Origin: Teichococcus rhizosphaerae
GTDB lineage: Bacteria > Pseudomonadota > Alphaproteobacteria > Acetobacterales > Acetobacteraceae
Assembly (NCBI RefSeq): GCF_002631185.1
Contig: NZ_PDNU01000044.1
Span: 1-45,304, forward strand
Length of the DNA stretch: 45,304 bases
Direction: 5' to 3'
Below the pieces are notes generated by a model. That model saw nothing but the letters and a program-made list of their open reading frames with translations, was not told the origin of the DNA and did no database searches. Made by a program: the position numbers and the translations under genes. Below are positions 25,331 through 34,445 of the stretch, in pieces; the first letter of the stretch is position 1, and every line of letters begins with the position of its first letter.

Positions 25331-25513
25331 ATGTACGCGCTGGTCTGGCTGTTGCCCATCACGCTGCTCGCGGCCGGCACCGCGCTCGTCCTGTTTCTCT
25401 GGTGCGTGCGCTCCGGACAGTTCGAGGACCTGGACGGGGCCGCCTGGCGCATCCTCCAGGACGACCCGCCGCGGCGCGCATCAGGGCGCGAGGCGGATCA
25501 CCGCGAGGGCTGA
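25331..25513 (+). CDS. ccoS: cbb3-type cytochrome oxidase assembly protein CcoS
   Basis: A 60-residue membrane protein needed for cofactor insertion into the cbb3 oxidase. 'MYALVWLLPITLLAAGTALVLFLWCVRSGQFEDLDGAAWRIL' is diagnostic: one membrane helix, then the W-x2-(R/K)SGQFEDL-(D/E) signature. GGAGGC precedes the ATG. Its last 33 bases overlap the 3' end of fixH on the other strand. In most genomes ccoS follows ccoI in the same direction; here ccoI is about 5 kb away. Confidence 0.9.
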   Translation: MYALVWLLPITLLAAGTALVLFLWCVRSGQFEDLDGAAWRILQDDPPRRASGREADHREG

Positions 25514-25924
25514 GCGGCCCTCCTCGTCGCGCGCGGCGAGCGTGACCTGCCACGCCCCGGCATCGGGCAGCACCACCTCCGCCCGCCAGCCGCCGCCACG
25601 GACGGGCTCGAACGGCAGCGGCTGGTCGGCGCCCGCATGGGTGGTGCGCTCGAGCCGCCCCTCGGCCATGGCGGCGGGCACGGGCGCGCCCGCGGCATCG
25701 CGCAGCCGCAGGGTCATCAGGTAGACGCCCCTGGCCCGCTTCTCGGCCACGGCGTCGAGGCGCAGCTCGGCCGTGGGGGCCAGCCGCGCCATGCCGAGGC
25801 GCCGGGGCGCATCGGCGACGAGCCCCGGATCGCTGCGCGTGGCCAGCACCGCCATGACCACGTCGGCCGCCATCAGCGCCAGCAGCGGGAACAGCGCCAG
25901 CAGGGGGATCCAGCGTCGCGCCAT
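25481..25924 (-). CDS. fixH: FixH family protein
   Basis: A 147-residue cbb3 oxidase assembly factor. An N-terminal membrane anchor ('WIPLLALFPLLALMAADVVMAVLA') is followed by a periplasmic beta-sandwich-type domain with 'YLMTLRLRDAAGAPVPAAMAEGRLERTTHAGADQ', the usual FixH layout, and 'GRSALAVIRLAP' at the end. It lies 6 bases after ccoP in the ccoNOQP operon. Its 3' end overlaps ccoS tail to tail by 33 bases. FixH is thought to assist copper delivery by CcoI; the function here is inferred from that. Confidence 0.85.
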   Translation of the reverse strand: MARRWIPLLALFPLLALMAADVVMAVLATRSDPGLVADAPRRLGMARLAPTAELRLDAVAEKRARGVYLMTLRLRDAAGAPVPAAMAEGRLERTTHAGADQPLPFEPVRGGGWRAEVVLPDAGAWQVTLAARDEEGRSALAVIRLAP

Positions 25925-25930
25925 GGCGGC

Positions 25931-26863
25931 CTACTCGCCCAGGCTGCGCAGGTGCAGCACCAGCTTGCGGATCATGTCCTCGGACAGCCGGCCGGCAAAG
26001 GCGGGCATGACGCCGCCACGGCCGTGCCAGAGGGATTCGTAGATCTCCTTGCGGCCGCCGCCATAGAGCCAGACGGCGTCGGTGAGGTTCGGCGCGCCCA
26101 TCTCCTGGTTCCCGCGCGCATCCTCGCCATGGCAGGAGGCGCAGTTCTCCAGGAAGGCGGGGGCGGCCCGGGCGGCGGCGGCGGCGTCGTGCTCCTGTCC
26201 CGAGGCGGCGCGCACCCATTCGACGAGGTCGAGGACCTGGCGCTGCTCCAGCATGCGCTGGGCGCCGAAGCCCGGCATCAGGCTGGTGCGCGTGTCCGGC
26301 GAGGCGGCCCAGCGGATGCCGACATGAAGGGTCTGCTCGATCGCCTCGGGCGTGCCGCCCCAGAGCCAGTCGCCATCCGTCAGGTTGGGGAAGCCCAGGT
26401 TCCCCCGCCCGTCGATCCCGTGGCAGGGGGCGCAGTTCTCCCCGAACAGGCCGCGGCCCGCGGCGGCGCCATAGCCGCGAAGCTCCGGGTCGGCGTTGAT
26501 CTCGTCCCAGCTCGCCGCCGCGAAGCGCCGGGCGATGGGCGGCGCGCCCGCCTCGGCCTGCTCGACGGCGCGCGAAAGCTCGGCGCGGGAGCTCCATTCG
26601 AAGTATCCCCGCGTGGCGCCGCCGAACCACGGCCATGCCGGATAGGCGAACCACAGCCAGAGCGAGGCCAGGAAGGTGAGGAGGTAGAGATAGGTCCAGA
26701 CCTTCGGCGGGCTGCTGTCGAGCTCCCGGATGCCGTCGAACTCGGGCAGGGCGTTGCGCAGGGGGGAATGCGGGTCGCGCTCCGGCGCGGGGCCGCCGGG
26801 CGGCGGGGTGGGGCGCGGGGGGAGCTGGTCGCCGAGGCGTCCTTCATCGGGCGGGGGTGTCAT
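25931..26863 (-). CDS. ccoP: cbb3-type cytochrome c oxidase subunit III (di-heme cytochrome c)
   Basis: Electron-entry subunit of the high-affinity cbb3 oxidase, 310 residues. A Pro-rich cytoplasmic N-terminus with the 'FDGIRELDSSPPKVW' signature is followed by a membrane helix (about 55-74) and two periplasmic cytochrome c domains. Heme sites are CAPCH (Cys144, Cys147, His148) and CASCH (Cys241, Cys244, His245). Axial methionines are likely in 'SLMPGFG' and 'GVMPAFAG'. The ATG overlaps the ccoQ stop (ATGA). Confidence 0.95.
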   Translation of the reverse strand: MTPPPDEGRLGDQLPPRPTPPPGGPAPERDPHSPLRNALPEFDGIRELDSSPPKVWTYLYLLTFLASLWLWFAYPAWPWFGGATRGYFEWSSRAELSRAVEQAEAGAPPIARRFAAASWDEINADPELRGYGAAAGRGLFGENCAPCHGIDGRGNLGFPNLTDGDWLWGGTPEAIEQTLHVGIRWAASPDTRTSLMPGFGAQRMLEQRQVLDLVEWVRAASGQEHDAAAAARAAPAFLENCASCHGEDARGNQEMGAPNLTDAVWLYGGGRKEIYESLWHGRGGVMPAFAGRLSEDMIRKLVLHLRSLGE

Positions 26864-27039
26864 CGGCCGTCCTTCCCATCGTCGCTGAAGGGGATGCTGG
26901 CCGCCTCGCGCGCCGCCTCGCGCGCGCCGGGGCGGAACATGGAGACCAGGAGGCCGACGAAGACCGCGAGGAAGAACAGCAGCAGCCCGATCTGCGCCAG
27001 CTGGGCGAGGCCCAGGGGGAGTATGCCGGGCCCGCTCAC
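26860..27039 (-). CDS. ccoQ: cbb3-type cytochrome c oxidase subunit CcoQ
   Basis: A 59-residue small subunit that stabilises the cbb3 complex. One membrane helix ('[24 protein letters not shown]') is followed by '[11 protein letters not shown]', a common CcoQ ending. It starts at GTG 27039, overlapping the ccoO stop (GTGA), and its stop overlaps the ccoP ATG. Confidence 0.88.
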   Translation of the reverse strand: MSGPGILPLGLAQLAQIGLLLFFLAVFVGLLVSMFRPGAREAAREAASIPFSDDGKDGR

Positions 27040-27788
27040 CGCAGCATCTCCGGGCTGGGCCGCCGCCAGTCGAACTCGGCCAGCGTGCCGAGCATCTGGA
27101 GGTAGGCGACGAGGGCGTCCATCTCCGTCAGCCGGGGCTGCCCGTCGAAGTTGCGGGCCTGCGCCTTGGGGTAGCGCTCCATGAGGCCGCTGCTGTCGGC
27201 CTCGGGGTCGGCCTGGGCCAGCAGGTCGGCGCGCGCATTGGCCACCTGCTCCTCCGTGTAGGGGACGCCGACCCGGCCATGCGCGCGCATCAGCCGGTCG
27301 ACCTGCTCCACCGGCAAGGGGGCCGAGGCCAGAAAGGCGTAGGAGGGCATGATGGAGGCGGCGACGACGTCGCGCGGGTCGATCAGGTGGCGCACATGCC
27401 AGTCGTCGGAATACTTGTTGCCGATGCGGGCGAGGTCCGGCCCGGTGCGCTTCGAGCCCCACTGGAAGGGATGGTCGTACATGCTCTCGGCCGCCAGCGA
27501 GTAGGGGCCGTAGCGCTCGACCTCGTCGCGGAAGGGCCGGATCTGCTGGCTGTGGCAGACATAGCACCCCTCACGGATGTAGATGCCGCGCCCCACAAGC
27601 TCGAGCGGCGTGTAGGGGCGCATGCCCGCCACCTTCTCGACCGTGCCCTCGATGGCGAAGAGGGGCGCGATCTCGACGATGCCGCCGACGGAGATCACGC
27701 CCAGGATGGCGAGGGTGAAGCGGATGGCGCGCCGCTCGAAGCGGCCATGCAGCCGGGCGAAGCGGGGGGATGAGTTGTCCGTCGCCAT
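27036..27788 (-). CDS. ccoO: cbb3-type cytochrome c oxidase subunit II (mono-heme cytochrome c)
   Basis: Membrane-anchored cytochrome c of 250 residues that passes electrons to CcoN. The N-terminal helix is about 22-45, then '[23 protein letters not shown]' with heme ligands Cys75, Cys78 and His79, and '[26 protein letters not shown]', a strongly conserved CcoO segment. The distal Met is likely in 'SIMPSYAFL'. The C-terminal '[15 protein letters not shown]' is typical. It lies 6 bases after ccoN. Confidence 0.95.
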   Translation of the reverse strand: MATDNSSPRFARLHGRFERRAIRFTLAILGVISVGGIVEIAPLFAIEGTVEKVAGMRPYTPLELVGRGIYIREGCYVCHSQQIRPFRDEVERYGPYSLAAESMYDHPFQWGSKRTGPDLARIGNKYSDDWHVRHLIDPRDVVAASIMPSYAFLASAPLPVEQVDRLMRAHGRVGVPYTEEQVANARADLLAQADPEADSSGLMERYPKAQARNFDGQPRLTEMDALVAYLQMLGTLAEFDWRRPSPEMLR

Positions 27789-27794
27789 CGCCGC

Positions 27795-29264
27795 TCACTC
27801 CGCCGGGGCCGCCGGGGCCGCGGCCTCGGCAGTGGAGGGCTGGGGCTCGCTCACGGTCCGCCACACGTTCCAGGCCATGACCGCCGCGCCGCCGAGATAG
27901 AGCAGGCCGCCCAGGAAGCGCATCAGGTAGTAGGGCTTGGCCGCGATCACCGTGTCGAGGAAGGAATACCGGAGGAAGCCGAGCGAGGTGTAGGCGCGCC
28001 ACATGAGGCCCTGCATGACGCCCGCGCCCCACATGGCGGTCACGTAGAGCATGATGCCGGCCAGCCCGAGCCAGAAATGCCACTCGATGGCCGCGCGGGA
28101 ATGCATGCCCGGCCTGCCCCAGATCCGCGGCACCAGGTAGTAGATGGCGCCGAAGACGATGAAGCCGTTCCAGCCCAGCGCGCCGGAATGGACGTGGCTG
28201 ATGGTCCACTCGGTGTAGTGGGACAGGCCGTTCACCGTGCGCACCCCCATGAACGGGCCCTCGAAGGTGGCGACGGCGTAGAAGACCACGGCCACGATCA
28301 TGAAGCGCAGCACCGGGTCCGTGCGCAGCCGGTCCCAGCGGCCGGAGGCGGTCATGAAGCCGTTCAGCGCCGAGGCCCAGGAAGGCATCCAGAGCATGAT
28401 GGTGAAGGTCATGCCCAGCGTCTGCACCCAGTCCGGCAGGCTGGTGTAGTGCAGGTGGTGCGGCCCGGCCCACATGTACATGAAGACCAGGGACCAGAAG
28501 GAGATGATGGAAAGCCGGTAGGACCAGATCGGCGCGTCCGCCTGCTTCGGCAGGTAGTAGTACATGATGCCGAGGAAGCCCGCGGTCAGGAAGAAGCCCA
28601 CCGCGTTGTGGCCGTACCACCACTGCGTCATGGCATCCTGGACGCCGCCGAAGAGCGAGACGCTGTTGCTCTCGTTCCAGGCCAGCGGCACGGCGAGGTT
28701 GTTGACGACGTGCAGGATCGTCACGGCGACGACAAAGGCGAGGTAGTACCAGTTCGCGACGTAGATGTGGGGCTCGCGCCGCCGCAGCAGCGTGCCGACG
28801 AAGATGCCGAGATAGGTCAGCCAGACCACGGCGAGCCACAGATCCGTCAGCCATTCGGGCTCGGCGTATTCACGGCTCTGCGTCACGCCCATGACGTAGC
28901 CGAGCGCGGCCAGCACGATGAAGAACTGGTAGCCCCAGAACACGAACTCTGCCGCGAAGCGGCCGGGCAGCCGGGCGCGGCAGGTGCGCTGGACGCAGTA
29001 GAGGCTCGTGCCGATGACGGCGTTGCCGCCAAAGGCGAAGACCACGCCGCTGGTGTGGACCGGCCGCAGCCTGCCGAAGGTGAACCACGGCTCCGCGTTC
29101 AGCTGGGGCCAGACCATCTGCGCGGCGATGAACACGCCCATCGCCATGCCGACCAGGGCCCAGAAGACCGAGGCGAGGATGAAGAGGCGGACGACGTGGT
29201 CGTCGTAGTCGGGCGGTGCCTCCGCGCCTTGGAATGCTCCGACTTGCGTTCCGGTCCCGCTCAT
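27795..29264 (-). CDS. ccoN: cbb3-type cytochrome c oxidase subunit I
   Basis: Catalytic heme-copper subunit reducing O2 to water with high affinity; about 12 membrane helices in 489 residues. Copper and heme ligand regions are visible: '[16 protein letters not shown]', '[27 protein letters not shown]', '[14 protein letters not shown]' and '[14 protein letters not shown]'. The start at ATG 29264 is preceded by AAGGAA; the frame is open further upstream without family similarity. It is the first gene of the ccoNOQP-fixH operon. No convincing FNR/FixK box (TTGAT-N4-ATCAA) was found upstream. Confidence 0.96.
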   Translation of the reverse strand: MSGTGTQVGAFQGAEAPPDYDDHVVRLFILASVFWALVGMAMGVFIAAQMVWPQLNAEPWFTFGRLRPVHTSGVVFAFGGNAVIGTSLYCVQRTCRARLPGRFAAEFVFWGYQFFIVLAALGYVMGVTQSREYAEPEWLTDLWLAVVWLTYLGIFVGTLLRRREPHIYVANWYYLAFVVAVTILHVVNNLAVPLAWNESNSVSLFGGVQDAMTQWWYGHNAVGFFLTAGFLGIMYYYLPKQADAPIWSYRLSIISFWSLVFMYMWAGPHHLHYTSLPDWVQTLGMTFTIMLWMPSWASALNGFMTASGRWDRLRTDPVLRFMIVAVVFYAVATFEGPFMGVRTVNGLSHYTEWTISHVHSGALGWNGFIVFGAIYYLVPRIWGRPGMHSRAAIEWHFWLGLAGIMLYVTAMWGAGVMQGLMWRAYTSLGFLRYSFLDTVIAAKPYYLMRFLGGLLYLGGAAVMAWNVWRTVSEPQPSTAEAAAPAAPAE

Positions 29265-29460
29265 CTGGATTCCTTCTATTATCACGGCCCTGTGACAACA
29301 TGGCAGGTCTGTAAGATTACTTGCTGCCCCTTCAATCCTGGCCGGCGCGAGTGTTCTTGCCTCTGCTCCCTTCTTGCCCGTAACCTTCCAGTGCTGCAAC
29401 CGTTCTTGCGTGGCGGACAACGAAGACGCAGCCCTTTGTGATCCGTACAGGGAGATCCCG

Positions 29461-29670
29461 ATGGCCCAGGACATGTCGCCGGCCCGACCAGACGCTGAGG
29501 GTTTCGGCTTCTCCCTTTTCGTGTGGGGAGCCTTCGCGGTCGCGCTCGTGGTGGGCGGCCTGCTGCTCGCGGCGCGCGCCGCCGACGACTACATGACCGT
29601 CAGCGGGTTCCTCTTCGCCCTGTTCGGCGTCTTCTGGGCCAGCCGAATCGTCACGCGGCTGCTGCCATGA
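29461..29670 (+). CDS. Small two-span membrane protein upstream of DUF2189 gene
   Basis: A 69-residue protein with two membrane helices ('[20 protein letters not shown]' and '[21 protein letters not shown]'). It has a GGGAG ribosome site before ATG 29461 and overlaps the DUF2189 gene by 4 bases. It is divergent from ccoN with 196 bases between. Function unknown; the position suggests a role in cbb3 oxidase biogenesis or respiration. Confidence 0.7.
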   Translation: MAQDMSPARPDAEGFGFSLFVWGAFAVALVVGGLLLAARAADDYMTVSGFLFALFGVFWASRIVTRLLP

Positions 29671-30524
29671 GCCGGCCCGTCCCCACGCCCGGCCGGTTCG
29701 AGGACGAGCCCGTCGGCGCCTCCGTCGATCCGGTCAGCGCTTCCGCGGAACTTGTCGCGGCGGGCATTCCCGTCCGGCGCGCCTCGCCCGAGGCCATCGC
29801 GCGCTGGGTCGGGGCGGGCTGGGCGGATTTCCGCCGCAGCCCCGTGCCCGGCCTCGTCGTCGGGCTGGTCTGCGTCGCGGTCGGCTGGTTCATCGTGCTC
29901 GCCCTGTGGCGCATCGAGAGCGCGGTCTTCGTGCTGCCGCTCATCACCGGCTTCATGCTGGCCTCTCCGCTGCTGGCGGTGCCGCTCTACGAGGTCAGCC
30001 GCCGCCACGCCCGGGGCGAGCCCGCCGGCGCCGGCGCCCTGCTTGCAGGCTTCCGGCGCAACCGCTGGGGCATCGGCTTCATGGGCGCGCTGCTCATGCT
30101 GTTCCTGTATGGCTGGCTGCGCGTCGCGACGATGATCTGGTTCCTGTTCTTCGGCCTCGAGGCGCCGCCGCTCGATGCCTTCCTGGCCACGGCGCTGTCG
30201 GATTTCGGCTTCGTCCTCGCCTCCTTCGGCATTGGCGGCGTGCTTGCCACGCTGGTCTTCTCCATCAGCGCCATCAGCCTTCCCATGCTGGTGGACCGGC
30301 CGGCCGATGCCATGACGGCGGCGATGACCAGCCTTCGCGCCTGCCTCGGCAGCCCGGCCACCATGGCGCTGTGGGCGTTCCTCATCTCGATCCTGACGCT
30401 CATCGGCATCGGTGCCGCCTTCTTCGGTCTGCTGCTCGTGGTGCCGGTGATCGGCCACGCGACGTGGCACGCCTATACGGACCTGGTCGGCTCCGCGGCC
30501 GAGCGCCAGCAGCTCCGGGATTGA
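29667..30524 (+). CDS. DUF2189 domain-containing membrane protein
   Basis: An integral membrane protein of 285 residues with about six hydrophobic segments. It shows the DUF2189 pattern: an N-terminal 'AIARWVGAGWADFRRSP', 'LPLITGFMLASPLLAVPLYEVSRR', central 'WLRVATMIWFLFFG', and 'AISLPMLVDRPADAMTAAMTSLRAC' near the end. The family is found near cytochrome oxidase genes; its function is not established to my knowledge. ATG 29667 overlaps the upstream small gene (ATGA). The copper-ATPase gene follows after 51 bases. Confidence 0.85.
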   Translation: MSRPVPTPGRFEDEPVGASVDPVSASAELVAAGIPVRRASPEAIARWVGAGWADFRRSPVPGLVVGLVCVAVGWFIVLALWRIESAVFVLPLITGFMLASPLLAVPLYEVSRRHARGEPAGAGALLAGFRRNRWGIGFMGALLMLFLYGWLRVATMIWFLFFGLEAPPLDAFLATALSDFGFVLASFGIGGVLATLVFSISAISLPMLVDRPADAMTAAMTSLRACLGSPATMALWAFLISILTLIGIGAAFFGLLLVVPVIGHATWHAYTDLVGSAAERQQLRD

Positions 30525-30575
30525 CGCGGCCCGCCGCCATGCCGGGCCGCGCCATCCCCGCGCGCGGAAGCGGCG

Positions 30576-32945
30576 ATGTCCGGCGCGGCCGCTGAGGCGC
30601 AGGGCCTTCCCCGCGCGGCCGCGGCGGCGCGGACGGGCTGCGCCCATTGCGGCGCAGCCTGCGCCGGCGGCGCGAGGTTCTGCTGCGCGGGCTGCGAGGG
30701 GGCGCACGCCCTGGTGTCCGGCCTCGGCCTTGATGCGTTCTACCGCCGCCGGGAGGTCGCCGATGGCTCCCTCCGCCCCGTGGCCGCGGCCCCCCTCGCG
30801 GATCTCTCGCCGCATGCGGAGGCGCTGGAAGGCGGCGAGCGGCGGATCGAGCTGATGGTGGTGGGCCTGACCTGCGGCGCCTGCGTCTGGCTCGTCGAGC
30901 AGAGCCTCGCGGCCGAGCCGGACGTGCTGCACGCGCGGCTTTCCCTGTCCAGCCGCCGCCTGACCGTGACATGGCGGGGAAGCGCGGAGCGCGCCAACGA
31001 ATACGCCGCCCTGCTGGCCCGGCTGGGCTTCCGCGCCATACCCTGGTCCGGCGCCTGTCTTAGGGAGGCGGAGGACGCCGAGGGCAGGGAGCTCGTGCGC
31101 TCCCTCGGCATCGCCGCCTTCGGCGCCATCAACGTGATGCTGCTCTCGGTCTCCGTCTGGGCCGGGTGGGACATGGGCGAGGCGACGCGGGGCGTCCTCC
31201 ACTGGCTCGCGGCGCTGGTCGGCGTGCCCGTGATCCTGCTCGCCGGGCGGCCGATCTACCGCAGCGCGCTGGGCAGCCTGCGGGCCGGGCGGCTCAACAT
31301 GGATGTCGCCGTGTCCGCGGCCGTCCTGGCCACCACGGCCATGTCGCTGCTCGAGGCGTGGCGCAACGGTCCCTTCACCTGGTTCGACAGCGCGACCGCC
31401 CTGCTGGCCCTGCTGCTCGCGGGCAGGGTCCTGGACCGCGCGGCCCGGCGCCGGGCCCGCCAGGCCGTTTCCGAGCTTCTGGCCCTCCAGGAGGGGGATG
31501 TCTCCCGCCTGGGGCCCGGCGGCGCGGTGGAGGCGGTGCCGGCCGGACGGATCGCGGCGGGGGACCGCATCCTCCTGGCCATGGGCGAGCGGCTGCGCCT
31601 CGACGCGGTTCTGGAAAGCGGCGAGGCGCTGCTCGACACCAGCATCACCACCGGGGAAAGCCTGCCGCGCCCGGCGGCCGCGGGCGATGCCGTGGCGGCG
31701 GGCGCCATCAATCTCGGCGGGGCCGCCATCTTCCGGGTTTCCCGCGCCGCGGGGGAGGGATCGCTCGCGGCCACGGCGCGGCGGCTGGAGCAGGGAGAGC
31801 AGGCGCGCGGGCGCTTCGTCCGGCTCGCCGACCGGGCCGTGCGCCTCTATGTGCCCATCGTGCACGGGCTGGCGGCGCTGACCTTCCTCGGCTGGTGGCT
31901 GGGGGCGGGAGCGGCGTGGCAGCAGGCCTTGGTCACCGCGGTCACCGTGCTCATCATCACCTGCCCCTGCGGGCTGGCGCTCGCCGTGCCCGCCGTGCAG
32001 TCGGTCGCGGTGGGCGCGCTGTTTCGCCGCGGCGTGCTGGTGGCGGATGGCAGCGCGCTCGAGCGCCTCGCCACGGCCGATCATGCGGTGCTGGACAAGA
32101 CGGGCACGCTGACGGCCGGGCGCCCCGTCCTCCTGCCCGGCGCCTGGTCGGCGGCGGAGCTCGGCGCCGCCGCGTCGCTGGCGCGCGCCAGCCGGCATCC
32201 GCTCGCCCAGGCGCTGGTGGCGGCCTGCCCCGCCGCGCCCTTGCGGCCGGATGTGCGGGAGGTCGCCGGTCAGGGCCTCGAGGCCGGCGGCGACCGGCTC
32301 GGCAGCGCCGCCTTCGCCGGCGCGGCGGAGCCGGCGGAGGCGATGGGGCTCTGGTTCCGCCAGGCCGGGCGGCAGCCGGTCGCCTTCCACTTCTCGGACC
32401 GGCTGCGCCCCGGGGCGCCCGCCAGCGTGCGGGCGCTGCGCGCCCTCGGGCTGGAGGTCGAGCTGCTGTCCGGCGACGTTCCCCGCGTGGTCTCGGAGGT
32501 GGCGCGGCAGGCCGGGATCGGGCGCTGGATCGCGGCGGCGACGCCGGAGGACAAGGTCGCCCGCATCGAGGCGCTGCGGGCGGGAGGCCGCCGCCCCGTG
32601 ATGGTGGGCGACGGCATCAACGACGCCGCCGCGCTGGCGGCCGCCCATGTCTCCGTCTGCATGGGCGAGGGCGCGGACATCGCGCAGCGCGCCGCCGACC
32701 TGGTGGTGGGCCCCGGCCGCCTCGACGCGCTGCCGGTGGCCATTGTGGCGGCACGCCGGGCGCGGCGCCTGATGCGGCAGAACATCGCCTTCTCCCTGGC
32801 CTACAACGTTGTCGCCGTGCCCATGGCCGTCACCGGCCACGTCATCCCCCTGTTCGCCGCCCTGGTGATGGCCTCGTCCTCGCTGGCCGTGACGCTGAAC
32901 GCCCTGCGGGCCAGGAACATCTGCGGAGGGAGCGGTCCCGGCTGA
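30576..32945 (+). CDS. ccoI: Copper-translocating P-type ATPase for cbb3 oxidase assembly (CcoI/FixI)
   Basis: P1B-type ATPase of 789 residues that moves copper across the inner membrane for cytochrome oxidase. The Cys-rich N-terminal cap (Cys22, 25, 29, 36, 37, 40) is typical of FixI. A metal-binding domain follows with 'GLTCGAC' (Cys100, Cys103). The transport motif is 'CPCGLALAVP' near 462, phosphorylation is at 'DKTGTLT' near 508, and the actuator loop is 'TTGES'. The hinge is 'GDGINDAAAL' near 678. The ribosome site is weak. Unlike the usual ccoGHIS order, it is separated from fixH and ccoS, and no ccoG is in the window. Confidence 0.93.
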   Translation: MSGAAAEAQGLPRAAAAARTGCAHCGAACAGGARFCCAGCEGAHALVSGLGLDAFYRRREVADGSLRPVAAAPLADLSPHAEALEGGERRIELMVVGLTCGACVWLVEQSLAAEPDVLHARLSLSSRRLTVTWRGSAERANEYAALLARLGFRAIPWSGACLREAEDAEGRELVRSLGIAAFGAINVMLLSVSVWAGWDMGEATRGVLHWLAALVGVPVILLAGRPIYRSALGSLRAGRLNMDVAVSAAVLATTAMSLLEAWRNGPFTWFDSATALLALLLAGRVLDRAARRRARQAVSELLALQEGDVSRLGPGGAVEAVPAGRIAAGDRILLAMGERLRLDAVLESGEALLDTSITTGESLPRPAAAGDAVAAGAINLGGAAIFRVSRAAGEGSLAATARRLEQGEQARGRFVRLADRAVRLYVPIVHGLAALTFLGWWLGAGAAWQQALVTAVTVLIITCPCGLALAVPAVQSVAVGALFRRGVLVADGSALERLATADHAVLDKTGTLTAGRPVLLPGAWSAAELGAAASLARASRHPLAQALVAACPAAPLRPDVREVAGQGLEAGGDRLGSAAFAGAAEPAEAMGLWFRQAGRQPVAFHFSDRLRPGAPASVRALRALGLEVELLSGDVPRVVSEVARQAGIGRWIAAATPEDKVARIEALRAGGRRPVMVGDGINDAAALAAAHVSVCMGEGADIAQRAADLVVGPGRLDALPVAIVAARRARRLMRQNIAFSLAYNVVAVPMAVTGHVIPLFAALVMASSSLAVTLNALRARNICGGSGPG

Positions 32946-33092
32946 GGCGGCGGCGCCGCTTCGGCCTGGCGCAACCCCTCCGGGCACCGGCCAGACCCCT
33001 TGCGGATGTGACATTTTTATTGCGATGCTGCCGCCCAGGACCAACGGCCCCTCCGGCCGCGGGGCCGGAAAGAACAGGGTGGGGAAACGAAG

Positions 33093-34445
33093 ATGCAGCG
33101 GTTGCTCATGACGCGGCGCGGGGCGCTTGGCATGGCTGCCGGCGCGGCGGCGGCGGTGAGTTCGGCCCCGGCCCGGGCACAGGCGGCCCTGGAGCCCCGG
33201 CTGGTCATCATCACCAGCTTTTCCCGCGACGTGACCACGCCCTTCGTCCAGGCCTTCGAGCAGCGCCACCCCGGCACCAAGGTGGAGGTGCAGAACCGCA
33301 GCACCACGGCCGCCGTGGCCTTCGTGCGCGAGACCCGCAGCAGCCCGCCGGACCTCTTCTGGGCCAGCGCGCCCGATGCCTTCGAGGTGATGAAGCAGGG
33401 CAACCTGCTCGCCCGCCCGCAGATCGACACCGCCGGCATCCCCGCCACCATCGGCGCGCAGCCGACGCATGACGCGGAGGGCCGCTATTTCGGCTTCGCC
33501 GTTTCCGGCTACGGCATGATGTACAACACGCGCTACCTGCGCGCGAACCGCCTGCCGGTGCCGAAGGAATGGGCGGACCTGAAGAACCCCGCCTATCAGG
33601 GGCATGTGGGCATCAGCTCGCCCAGCCGCTCCGGCACCACCCACCTGACCATCGAAACCATCCTGCAAGGGGAGGGGTGGGAGCCGGGCTGGGCGCAGCT
33701 CCTGGAGATCGCCGGAAATTTCGCACAGGTCTCGGACCGCAGCTTCGGCGTGCCGGACGCGGTGAACAGCGGGCAATACGGCATCGGCATCGTCATCGAC
33801 TTCTTCGGCTTCTCCGCCAAGGCCTCGGGCTTCCCGGTGGAGTTCGTCTATCCCACCGTCACCACGCTGGTGCCGGCCAACATCGCCATGATCGAGGGCA
33901 GCAAGTCGCCGAACGCGGCGCGCGCCTTCATCCAGTTCCTGCTTTCCCCGGCGGGGCAGGAGGTGCTGCTGGACCCCAAGGTGATGCGCCTGCCGGTGCG
34001 GCCCGAGACCTATGCCAAGGCGCCCGCCGGCTTTCCCAACCCGTTCCGGGACCAGTCCCTCGGCGCCCGCGTGAAGTTCGACAACGGCGTTTCGGAAGCG
34101 CGCTACGAGTTGCTGAACAGCCTCTTCGACCGCCTGATCACCTTCCGCCTGCGGGAGCTGACCGAGGCCTGGAAGGCGGTGCACGCCGCCGAGGCCGCCC
34201 TCGCCCGGAGCAACAGCGCCCAAGGGCGCGAATTGCTGGCCCAGGCACGCGCCCGCCTGACGCGCGTGCCCGTGACCGAGGCCCAGGCCGCCGACCCCGC
34301 CATTGCCGGCGCCTTCCAGCCCGCGCGCCCGGACCGGCCCGCCGGCCCCCGCCAGGCGCAGCTTGAGGAGGAATGGGACCGCGCCGCCGTGGCGGCTTAC
34401 GCGGAGGCGAGGCAACTGGCCGAGCGGGCCCAGCGCGCCAGCTGA
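33093..34445 (+). CDS. ABC transporter substrate-binding protein, ferric/phosphonate type, with C-terminal extension
   Basis: Periplasmic binding protein of 450 residues, longer than the usual 310-350. The export signal 'MTRRGALGMAAGAAAA' with a double arginine resembles a Tat signal. The ligand domain shows 'LVIITSFSRDVTTPFVQAFEQRHPG', 'RYFGFAVSGYGMMYNT' and 'WADLKNPAYQGHVGISSPSRSGTTHL', features of iron-, phosphoglycerate- and aminoethylphosphonate-binding proteins. After about residue 335 comes an extra, mostly helical, Ala/Arg/Glu-rich segment ('LTEAWKAVHAAEAALARS'). It is coupled to the permease by a TGATG overlap. The region before it (about 33000-33030) is AT-rich and may hold the promoter. 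Confidence 0.88.
   Translation: MQRLLMTRRGALGMAAGAAAAVSSAPARAQAALEPRLVIITSFSRDVTTPFVQAFEQRHPGTKVEVQNRSTTAAVAFVRETRSSPPDLFWASAPDAFEVMKQGNLLARPQIDTAGIPATIGAQPTHDAEGRYFGFAVSGYGMMYNTRYLRANRLPVPKEWADLKNPAYQGHVGISSPSRSGTTHLTIETILQGEGWEPGWAQLLEIAGNFAQVSDRSFGVPDAVNSGQYGIGIVIDFFGFSAKASGFPVEFVYPTVTTLVPANIAMIEGSKSPNAARAFIQFLLSPAGQEVLLDPKVMRLPVRPETYAKAPAGFPNPFRDQSLGARVKFDNGVSEARYELLNSLFDRLITFRLRELTEAWKAVHAAEAALARSNSAQGRELLAQARARLTRVPVTEAQAADPAIAGAFQPARPDRPAGPRQAQLEEEWDRAAVAAYAEARQLAERAQRAS

Noticed and set aside
29317-29331. TTGCTGCCCCTTCAA upstream of ccoN as an FNR/FixK box
   Set aside because: Half-site spacing is one base too long and the inner bases do not match TTGAT-N4-ATCAA.
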